The notes below the pieces were generated by a model. It worked only from the letters and a program-made list of their open reading frames with translations. It had not been told where the DNA came from and did not search any database. 6,996 bases of DNA from Acidobacteriota bacterium (lineage in GTDB: Bacteria > Acidobacteriota > UBA890): assembly GCA_022563115.1 (NCBI GenBank), contig JADFNY010000204.1, positions 1-6,996 of the forward strand, written 5' to 3'. Shown one piece after another: positions 1 to 4,568 of the stretch (within the stretch, counting starts at the first letter, position 1; each line of letters begins with the position of its first letter). The translations under genes were made by a program, and so were the position numbers.

Positions 1-194
1 TCACCATCGGCATGGCCATGGCGTACGGACTCTCCAACATCGTGGCCATTCTGATGTTCCAGGTGGACCCGCGAGACCCGACGGTGTTCGGCGCCGTCGC
101 CGCGATGATCATCCTCATGGGAACGCTCGCCAGCTTCATTCCAGCGTTGCGAGCCACCTCGGTGCCCCCGATGGACGCGCTGCGAAGCGAGTAA
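1..194 (+). CDS. MacB/FtsX-family ABC transporter permease, C-terminal end (partial)
   Basis: The reading frame enters from the left edge (first full codon at 3) and stops at TAA 192-194, giving about 63 residues. They show a membrane segment, then a phenylalanine-containing loop followed by DPRDPTVFG, a second hydrophobic segment and the closing ASFIPALRATSVPPMDALRSE-type tail. The pattern of a small-residue helix, then PA-RAT, then P-M-ALR-E at the very end is characteristic of the last two helices of MacB/FtsX-type permeases. In particular it fits the large duplicated permeases without a fused ATPase that are common in Acidobacteriota. Such proteins are inner-membrane subunits thought to act in export or lipoprotein handling; the substrate cannot be read from this tail. 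The ATG codons at 12 and 18 are internal, not starts. A decayed relative of the same family lies at 825-1055. Confidence 0.8.
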   Translation, partial: TIGMAMAYGLSNIVAILMFQVDPRDPTVFGAVAAMIILMGTLASFIPALRATSVPPMDALRSE

Positions 195-294
195 GCGGCG
201 CAACGAGTTAGCACTCGCCCAGCGACCGCAGGTCCCGGGTGAGGGCGCCCGGCGAGATCGATGATCGGAACCGTTTCTGAGATCGATTCAGGTC

Positions 295-329
295 GATCAA
301 ATCGATGGTCGTGGTCGATTTGGTTGATC
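295..329. promoter_or_regulatory. Imperfect inverted repeat in the GATCGAT-rich leader of the PilZ gene
   Basis: The 183-bp gap between the permease stop and the PilZ start is unusually rich in GATC/TCGA words. GAGATCGAT occurs at 254-262 and again at 279-287. GATCAAATCGA at 295-305 is mirrored by TCGATTT at 315-321 plus GATC at 326-329, with a 4-nt bulge and a 9-nt loop. No T-tract follows, so a classical intrinsic terminator is unlikely. It could be an operator for the PilZ gene or a hairpin protecting the 3' end of the permease transcript. No convincing -35/-10 pair was found in the gap. Function is inference. Confidence 0.35.
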
Positions 330-367
330 TTCAGCTAGAGTTCAGGCGATCCTATCAAGAACCAGAT

Positions 368-372
368 GGAGG
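368..372 (+). promoter_or_regulatory. Shine-Dalgarno GGAGG that selects the PilZ start
   Basis: GGAGG lies 5 nt before GTG at 378. It overlaps the in-frame ATG at 366, which itself has no purine-rich site upstream. This makes the GTG the better-supported start. Confidence 0.6.
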
Positions 373-377
373 GACCT

Positions 378-734
378 GTGGTCGGCAAACCTTGGGACTC
401 CGGGGACAGGCGTGCCCATGCACGGGCAGAATTAGACTTTGTTTTTGTGCAGATTGACGTCGAGGTAACAACCGGCTCCAAGCGCATCACCGGCAACACC
501 GTCAACATGAGCCGGGGCGGTGTGCTGCTACGGTTGAAGCAGGAAATTCCCGCCGGACTGCCTTGCGTTGTCCGCTTCCTTGAATCCAAGGGGTTAGTCG
601 ACGCTGAGGACAAGCCAGGCACAGTGCTGCGATCAGATGACCTCGGGGGGTACTTCCATGTCGCCATCGAATTCGACCGCCCGCTCGACGCTCTGAAACT
701 GCCCGACGAGTCAAACCACCAACCTGGCCGCTAG
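378..734 (+). CDS. Small PilZ-domain protein, probable c-di-GMP receptor
   Basis: This is a 118-residue single-domain protein. It carries both halves of the PilZ signature: an arginine cluster RRAHAR (RxxxR, R12 and R16) near the N terminus, and N43-M-S45-R-G47-G48 (the [D/N]xSxxG motif) about 30 residues later. Beta-strand-like stretches follow, ending in VAIEFDRPLD. In known PilZ proteins these two motifs wrap a c-di-GMP dimer, and both look intact here. There is no fused output domain, so the protein would act by binding a partner. The length is usual for stand-alone PilZ adaptors. The start is taken as GTG 378 because of the GGAGG just upstream; ATG 366 would add four residues. Downstream on the other strand is a minor-pilin operon, so a role in pilus or surface behaviour is tempting, but the two are not co-transcribed and no direct link is visible. 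Confidence 0.82.
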   Translation: MVGKPWDSGDRRAHARAELDFVFVQIDVEVTTGSKRITGNTVNMSRGGVLLRLKQEIPAGLPCVVRFLESKGLVDAEDKPGTVLRSDDLGGYFHVAIEFDRPLDALKLPDESNHQPGR

Positions 735-824
735 AGAATCAACCTCGACCGCAAAGTCAGTTCCAGGAGTTGAAGCGCCAGGTCGGCCTCTTCCACCGGC
801 TCCGACCCCTCGGCCATTACGAGA

Positions 825-1055
825 CCCTCGAACTGCTCGGCGCTGGCGGCGTTCGCGCCCGTATTCATGAGCCTTACGGAAGGCGACAACACCCAGCGGA
901 TCGGCGGCAACCTGGTGAGCGGCAACTACTTCGAGTTTCTCCGCGTCGCCCTCGGCGCCGATGCCGCCGACGTTCGCGGCCTGGTGCTGAAGAAGTCGAT
1001 GTCGCTGGCGCTGATCGGGCTGGCCATCGGGCTGGCCCTCGCAGCGGGCCGGCTT
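825..1055 (+). pseudogene. Remnant of a second MacB/FtsX-like permease with internal deletion
   Basis: One frame reads SALAAFAPVFMSLTEGDN, then RIGGNLVSGNYFEFLRV, which matches the periplasmic core near the N terminus of large MacB-like permeases. Without a break it continues as ALGADAADVRGLVLKKS and ALIGLAIGLALA, which is the cytoplasmic loop and helix just before the last two helices of the same family. In an intact protein these two pieces lie several hundred residues apart, so the middle of the gene is missing, with the join near 945-954. The frame is closed upstream by TGA at 771 and has no plausible start with a ribosome site. Homology fades after about 1055, where a minus-strand fragment begins. 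The piece at 843-890 could also be read in shifted frames, and the left boundary is uncertain. A functional short protein is unlikely. Confidence 0.65.
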
Positions 1056-1199
1056 GCGGAACTTCAGCAGCATGCGATCAAGGGTGTAGCGGCCGTTGCC
1101 TCCGAAACTCGCCTGCGAATGGTCGTCATCCGGGTCGGCCAGGAGCTCAGACAAGTCGACGAACTCGAAGCCTCTGGCCTCGAGTTGCGGCAGCACCCT
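1046..1199 (-). pseudogene. Severed C-terminal piece resembling a polysaccharide deacetylase
   Basis: On the minus strand, about 50 residues starting just downstream of the pilW-like stop read VLPQLEARGFEFVDLSELLA, then acidic residues, then YTLDRMLLKFRKPA. The L-P-x-L-x-x-R-G-(F/Y)-x-F-V-x-L-S-E-L-L pattern is typical of the last helix and strand of NodB-type polysaccharide deacetylases. The catalytic motifs of that family (the TFDD and HxxxH region) are absent because the upstream part is missing; the pilW-like gene occupies that space. The frame has no stop at the expected end and runs on into the antisense of the permease remnant, so both ends look cut. A GTG at 1196 could start translation but has no clear ribosome site. 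The identification rests on a short pattern and could be wrong. Confidence 0.42.
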
Positions 1200-1200
1200 G

Positions 1201-1863
1201 CTAGCCGCCAGCGTTGCGGATTTTGACGCGCGTGGTGAGCTGGAAGCTTACGTAGCTATCGCCGACGACCTGGTTGTTCTCGCCCAGGAGGCTCAGCGAA
1301 ATGCTCACGGTTCGCACGGCGTCACGCTCGGCGGTGGTGAGGCCTGGACCACCCGGCACGAGCTCGTTCCCGTTTTCGTCGAAGTAACGGAGCAAGAACC
1401 CGGCGTTGATCACGTTGCTGGCCACAACCTGGTCGGTGTATTCGTTGGTCCAAACGGCGCCGTCCCAGCAATCGACGGTGCGCACCAAGTTGTTGGCCGC
1501 GCCTTGGGCCACAAGCCTCAGCGTGATCCGTTCGACGCCGCCGTTGGCGGCGGCTTCAACGGCAGCCGCACACGGCGGGTCCGCGCTTCCGACATCGATG
1601 TCGCCGGCGAACTGGAGGCTGCTAGCTGTAGCATCCAACAGCGCTTGCGGGACGTTGTTGAGGTCGTAGCCGGCCATCCGCAGGTCGGGGACGATCTGCT
1701 TCATGGCAACCCGTGCCTGCTGGCGCAGGTCCTGGGCGTCTTGCTGGGCTTCGAACGTTGCCTGCGACATGAACAGCATGCTGTACACACCACCCATCAT
1801 GAGGGTGAACAGCAGCATGACGATCAGTAGCTCGATGAGGCTGTATCCGTCGTTTCGCATCAT
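1201..1863 (-). CDS. PilW-like type IV pilus minor pilin
   Basis: This is a 220-residue type III prepilin. It has a very short leader ending in G6, followed by Y7-S-L-I-E11 and a hydrophobic helix to about residue 33. E11 is the conserved Glu at position +5 of the mature protein, so cleavage and methylation by PilD-type prepilin peptidase is expected. The following stretch ARVAMKQIVPDLRMAGYD (51-67) is the characteristic PilW helix. C98 and C132 are the only cysteines and probably form a disulfide in the exported head domain. The ATG at 1863 overlaps the upstream TGA as ATGA (4 bp), indicating translational coupling to the pilV-like gene; a second ATG at 1860 is equally possible. PilW proteins join PilV and PilX in the minor-pilin complex that primes pilus assembly in the inner membrane and sits at the pilus tip. 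Stop is TAG 1203-1201. Confidence 0.85.
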   Translation of the reverse strand: MMRNDGYSLIELLIVMLLFTLMMGGVYSMLFMSQATFEAQQDAQDLRQQARVAMKQIVPDLRMAGYDLNNVPQALLDATASSLQFAGDIDVGSADPPCAAAVEAAANGGVERITLRLVAQGAANNLVRTVDCWDGAVWTNEYTDQVVASNVINAGFLLRYFDENGNELVPGGPGLTTAERDAVRTVSISLSLLGENNQVVGDSYVSFQLTTRVKIRNAGG

Positions 1864-2315
1864 GACGCCGCCAGTAACGCTACGAGGGTCACGTCTTTGG
1901 CCGGACCGAATACCGCAAGCTGCGCAATGACCCGCACACTGATCCTCTTGCTGTCGCCGAGATCGGTGACCAGCCAGCGTCGCGTATAGTCGTTGTTTCC
2001 ATCGCCATCGATGTCCAGGATATCGGAAAAGCCGCCGATATCCGCATCCAGCGAACCGCCAGCAGCCAACGTCACGTAGTCGATGTCGCGAAGCTCTTCC
2101 ATCTTGTCGGTAGCGGCGTAGGTTGCCTCGACGTAGTCGGTCGAGGCGCGGTTCGTGGCGACGCTGACGCCGACCATCTGCGCCAGCGCGAGCGCGATGA
2201 TCGTCATCAGAAACATGGCGATGAGGAGCTCGACCAGCGTGAAGCCCGCACTCGCGGGTCCGCTAGCCGGCTCGTTAGGACTCCTCGCGCCGCTGGAAAC
2301 ACTCATGATCCCCAT
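1860..2315 (-). CDS. PilV-like type IV pilus minor pilin with calcium-loop motif
   Basis: This 151-residue prepilin has a 24-residue leader ending in SAG, then F25-T-L-V-E29 and a hydrophobic helix to about residue 50. That is the classical prepilin peptidase site with Glu at +5. TDKMEELR (69-76) is the usual PilV/GspI-like helix end. At 101-109 the head carries DIDGDGNND, an exact DxDxDGxxD loop like the calcium sites of EF-hand, dockerin and PilY1 proteins, followed by YTRRW, a common PilV strand. No cysteine is present. The start at ATG 2315 is supported by AGGAGG at 2330-2325, 9 nt away; ATG 2306 is less well spaced. It is the second gene of the operon, 39 nt after the pilX-like stop, and overlaps pilW by 4 bp. 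Predicted role: minor pilin of the priming/tip complex, possibly calcium-responsive (inference). Confidence 0.83.
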   Translation of the reverse strand: MGIMSVSSGARSPNEPASGPASAGFTLVELLIAMFLMTIIALALAQMVGVSVATNRASTDYVEATYAATDKMEELRDIDYVTLAAGGSLDADIGGFSDILDIDGDGNNDYTRRWLVTDLGDSKRISVRVIAQLAVFGPAKDVTLVALLAAS

Positions 2316-2324
2316 GGCAGCACT

Positions 2325-2330
2325 CCTCCT
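2325..2330 (-). promoter_or_regulatory. Ribosome binding site AGGAGG of the pilV-like gene
   Basis: A full AGGAGG on the minus strand, 9 nt before ATG 2315, lies in the 39-nt gap after the pilX-like stop. It shows that pilV has its own strong initiation site rather than relying on coupling. Confidence 0.7.
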
Positions 2331-2354
2331 TCTACTCCACCTTCTGTGTCGATG

Positions 2355-4019
2355 CTAGCGCGACTGGTACCAGTTGCTCAACACCGGGGCGCCGAGGATC
2401 ACCAACGTCGGGTTCCCTCCCGCGCCGGGCATGCCGGGCGGCAGGTTGAGCGCCAGAGAGGGAACGTGCGTGATGTGCGCGAGGTTTTCCTCGAAGTCGA
2501 TCTCCTTACCAACCATCGCGCCGAGCACATTGCTGTCCTCGTCGATCTCGAGCTCATCGCCGGCGTAGATGGCGGCCATCACGGTGATCTTGTAATCGCC
2601 CTGGTCCTCGGCGATCTCGATCTCCTCACTGACCAGCCCGATGTTGTTCATGACAGCGTCGTTCGGATCGAGATAATTACCGACGGGTACCAGGTCGGAA
2701 TTGACCTCGATCTCGTCGTCCGCGTAGATCGTGCCGGTACCGCTGTAATAGATGCGCTCGCCATCGTTCCCTTCGCCGATGTGGGCCTTGGAATCAAACT
2801 CGATGATGCCTTGGATTTGCAAGGTCATCGTAGCCGGGTCCCAGTCGATCATGTTGCCGTTGGCGTCTGAGTAGTGGAAAGCGTCGACGGTGGCGTTGAT
2901 GTCTCTCTCGGGTATGCTCAGCGCCGTCGCCGAGATGAAAGCATTGTAGTTGCCGTAGGTCGTCCCCGTGCTCGGATCTGTGTAGGTATCGGTCAAGGCC
3001 GGGAACGTTACATCGACGCCGCCATCGGCGTAGGAGCCCGACGCATCGGTGTCGAGGGTCGCCGGGGCGTTAACCGTCACGGCTCCGTCGACCCACATGC
3101 CGTCGATGGTCTCCTTGACGCCATTGCCCGCCACATCCGCCTCGCCTATGAAGCTGCTGTCGTTGAGCGTGACGGTGCCGTTCTTGACCTTGACATTGGC
3201 CTCCAGGGTGTAGACGGTCTCGCCGTTGACCGTGGTCGTGGAGAGGGGCGGGAGCTTACTAAAGTCGGCACCTATCTCGCTGGCGTCGCTGAGGCCGTCG
3301 TAGTTGTTGAGGATCTGATCGTTACCTTCCAATTGGATGTCCGCGGGATCCGACGGATCTCCGATCACGTGGATCGAGCCACGGACGACGAGGTTGCCAT
3401 CGGTGTTGTCGAAGGGATCGTCGTCTGAGGCGTCTCCGGCAAAGATGGCGTTGCCCCAGACCGTTACCGCGCTAGTGGTCACACGGAGCCTGAGATCCGA
3501 CCCTAGAACCTGGGTCGATGCCTCGGGAGCCCCCATTGTTCCGGTGGAGCGCAGCGGGAGATCCATGAATTGCTGGGAGCCCGAGCCGTTCGCCGGCGAT
3601 AGCGTCGGCGGAAAAAACACGCTCAACGTGTAGCTGCCCTCGCCGATAGCAGTGGCCCCTCCGAGGGGGTAATAGCCGGGCACGGGATCGCCGTTTCCGT
3701 CGACCGTGACGTTCACGACTTGACCGTTGATCGTCACCGTGGTGGGGAACGGATTCGCCACCCCCATCGACCCGGTCAGTATGCTGCTTATCCAGGTGTC
3801 GTCTGCCGTAACGTTAACGATGACCTGCTGCAACCCGGATTCCGCCGCGTAAAAGGCAATCGCCGAGTTGGTTTCGTTGAACGAGATGTCCAGATCGGTG
3901 AGCGCCGTGGTCAGCAGTCCCGAACCGATCGCCGCAACGATCAGCACGACGAGCAGGGCGATGACCACGGCCATTCCCTGCTCGTTTTCCCGATGACGTA
4001 CATCCATTTGGTTATTCAT
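2355..4019 (-). CDS. Very large PilX-like pilus protein with acidic beta-solenoid-like body
   Basis: The protein has 554 residues, compared with roughly 150-200 for classical PilX. The N terminus reads NEQG15 then M16-A-V-V-I20 and a helix to about 36, then FYAAESGL (56-63), which is the PilX N-terminal domain pattern. As in PilX and GspK proteins, Glu+5 is absent (I20). The rest is rich in Asp, Gly, Asn, Thr and Val, strongly acidic, with no cysteine and few lysines. From about 185 to 515 it consists of short beta-strand/turn units, with recurring forms such as IYADDEIEV (431-439) and IYAGDELEI (484-492), suggesting a right-handed solenoid. The C terminus is LPPGMPG followed by a hydrophobic strand and NWYQSR. 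ATG 4019 is chosen because AGAGGA lies 9 nt upstream; an upstream in-frame ATG at 4061 would put the start at the predicted transcription start. It is first in the operon. Likely a tip minor pilin with an adhesin-like or scaffold body; that last point is inference. Confidence 0.78.
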   Translation of the reverse strand: MNNQMDVRHRENEQGMAVVIALLVVLIVAAIGSGLLTTALTDLDISFNETNSAIAFYAAESGLQQVIVNVTADDTWISSILTGSMGVANPFPTTVTINGQVVNVTVDGNGDPVPGYYPLGGATAIGEGSYTLSVFFPPTLSPANGSGSQQFMDLPLRSTGTMGAPEASTQVLGSDLRLRVTTSAVTVWGNAIFAGDASDDDPFDNTDGNLVVRGSIHVIGDPSDPADIQLEGNDQILNNYDGLSDASEIGADFSKLPPLSTTTVNGETVYTLEANVKVKNGTVTLNDSSFIGEADVAGNGVKETIDGMWVDGAVTVNAPATLDTDASGSYADGGVDVTFPALTDTYTDPSTGTTYGNYNAFISATALSIPERDINATVDAFHYSDANGNMIDWDPATMTLQIQGIIEFDSKAHIGEGNDGERIYYSGTGTIYADDEIEVNSDLVPVGNYLDPNDAVMNNIGLVSEEIEIAEDQGDYKITVMAAIYAGDELEIDEDSNVLGAMVGKEIDFEENLAHITHVPSLALNLPPGMPGAGGNPTLVILGAPVLSNWYQSR

Positions 4020-4028
4020 GATCACCGT

Positions 4029-4034
4029 TCCTCT
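4029..4034 (-). promoter_or_regulatory. Ribosome binding site AGAGGA of the pilX-like gene
   Basis: AGAGGA on the minus strand, 9 nt before ATG 4019, has the same spacing as the site of the pilV-like gene. It decides the start over the upstream in-frame ATGs at 4061, 4058 and 4043. Confidence 0.6.
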
Positions 4035-4071
4035 GTATAACATCTCAAAACAAATCATCAACTAATAGCAA

Positions 4072-4100
4072 ATAATATAGATAATTATCGATTTTCACAA
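4072..4100 (-). promoter_or_regulatory. Sigma70-like promoter of the minor-pilin operon
   Basis: On the minus strand TTGTGA (4100-4095, 4 of 6 to TTGACA) is followed by a 17-nt spacer and TATTAT (4077-4072, 5 of 6 to TATAAT). Transcription would begin near 4065, leaving a leader of about 45 nt that contains the ribosome site. A weaker second pair lies upstream: TTGATA at 4161-4156, 17 nt, TTAATA at 4138-4133. No sigma54-type GG-N10-GC element was found here, although many pilin operons use one. Confidence 0.55.
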
Positions 4101-4126
4101 GATATTTTAAACTTCTATAAGATACT

Positions 4127-4156
4127 AAAACATATTAAAACATATTAAAACATACT
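4127..4156. repeat. 10-bp tandem repeat with helically phased A-tracts in an AT-rich island
   Basis: The unit CATATTAAAA occurs in tandem at 4131-4140 and 4141-4150, with a matching AAAA before it and a partial CATACT after it. AAAA tracts therefore start at 4127, 4137 and 4147, exactly one helical turn apart, which is the classic arrangement for intrinsically curved DNA. It lies at about -62 to -90 from the predicted pilX-operon start. The surrounding 4061-4160 has only 18 G or C in 100 bases, against about 60% or more in the neighbouring genes. A role as an UP-like or curved promoter element, or as a site for a nucleoid protein, is inference. Confidence 0.7.
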
Positions 4157-4394
4157 ATCAATCAGGAAAACATAAAGACGATGCGAGGCGGAACGTCACG
4201 CTCACTCCTCTCCGTAGGTGGCCCACAGCACCTCGACCCGGGTCCAGCCGACACCTACGCGCACGTATCATGGTGCCGCCATAGTGCCATGGGATGTCTG
4301 TCCAGGGAACGAAACGGTCTACATTTGACCCGAACGGTCACCAGAGGGAACGGGGCGCTGGTTCTCGAGCCGGCCACCGGAGCTCGGTGTTCGG

Positions 4395-4466
4395 GCCACG
4401 ATCCTTTGGCTCTACTACCGCGACACCACCGCCGCCAACCGCTTCTACACCGAGATTCTCGGCGCC
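4395..4466 (+). pseudogene. Fragment resembling the N-terminal strand and helix of a VOC/glyoxalase-fold protein
   Basis: The stretch 4181-4568 has no intact gene. Within it one frame reads ATILWLYYRD then TTAANRFYTEILGA, matching the opening beta-strand and helix of VOC-family proteins (typically I-x-x-x-x-x-R-D-x-x-x-A-x-x-F-Y-x-x-x-L-G). Nothing after residue 24 resembles the rest of a VOC domain, no start codon or ribosome site precedes it, and TGA at 4326 closes the frame upstream. It is in frame with the following oxidoreductase (no stop between), but the intervening residues look non-coding and the oxidoreductase has its own conventional N terminus. A truncated gene remnant is the simplest reading; chance similarity over 24 residues is possible. 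Confidence 0.42.
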
Positions 4467-4525
4467 GTCTCCGCGAACACGTCAAACGATTTTCCCCACC
4501 CAGGGGTATTGCCCGCTAGACTCAG

Positions 4526-4562
4526 ATCCCGCATACGAACGCCAACCTTCGACCCGCGGGAT
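4526..4562 (+). promoter_or_regulatory. Inverted repeat overlapping the ribosome site of the dadA-like gene
   Basis: ATCCCGC (4526-4532) and GCGGGAT (4556-4562) are perfect 7-bp complements separated by 23 nt, ending 6 nt before ATG 4569. The right arm contains GGGA, the only Shine-Dalgarno-like sequence for that start, so folding would hide it. A second pair, CGAAC (4536-4540) with GTTCG (4564-4568), could compete. Regulation by this structure is inference. Confidence 0.3.
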
Positions 4563-4568
4563 GGTTCG

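Noticed and set aside
324..358. Possible promoter TTGATC ... TATCAA before the PilZ gene
   Set aside because: The spacing is 23 nt with that -35. The alternative TTCAGC/TATCAA pair is a weak match and would leave almost no leader before the ribosome site.
711..1196. Minus-strand open frame of 161 codons as a whole gene
   Set aside because: Only the first 50 or so residues look protein-like (deacetylase tail). The rest is Arg/Gln/Gly-rich antisense of the permease remnant.
1096..1830. Plus-strand open frame of 244 codons
   Set aside because: It lies antisense to the pilW-like gene, crosses the gene-debris region, shows no domain pattern and has no ribosome site; a GC-rich shadow frame.
2346..3428. 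Two long plus-strand open frames (2346-2870 and 2874-3428)
   Set aside because: Antisense to the pilX-like gene. Their Val/Asp/Gly/Arg-rich composition is the mirror of the repetitive acidic pilX codons, with no recognisable motif.
4020..4061. Upstream in-frame starts of the pilX-like gene (ATG at 4061, 4058, 4043)
   Set aside because: They fall at or just after the predicted transcription start and lack ribosome sites; ATG 4019 has AGAGGA at the right spacing and gives a usual prepilin leader length.
4181..4519. Plus-strand open frame of 112 codons just after the AT-rich island
   Set aside because: Arg/His/Pro-rich low-plausibility translation, no ribosome site, and another frame in the same region carries the VOC-like pattern.
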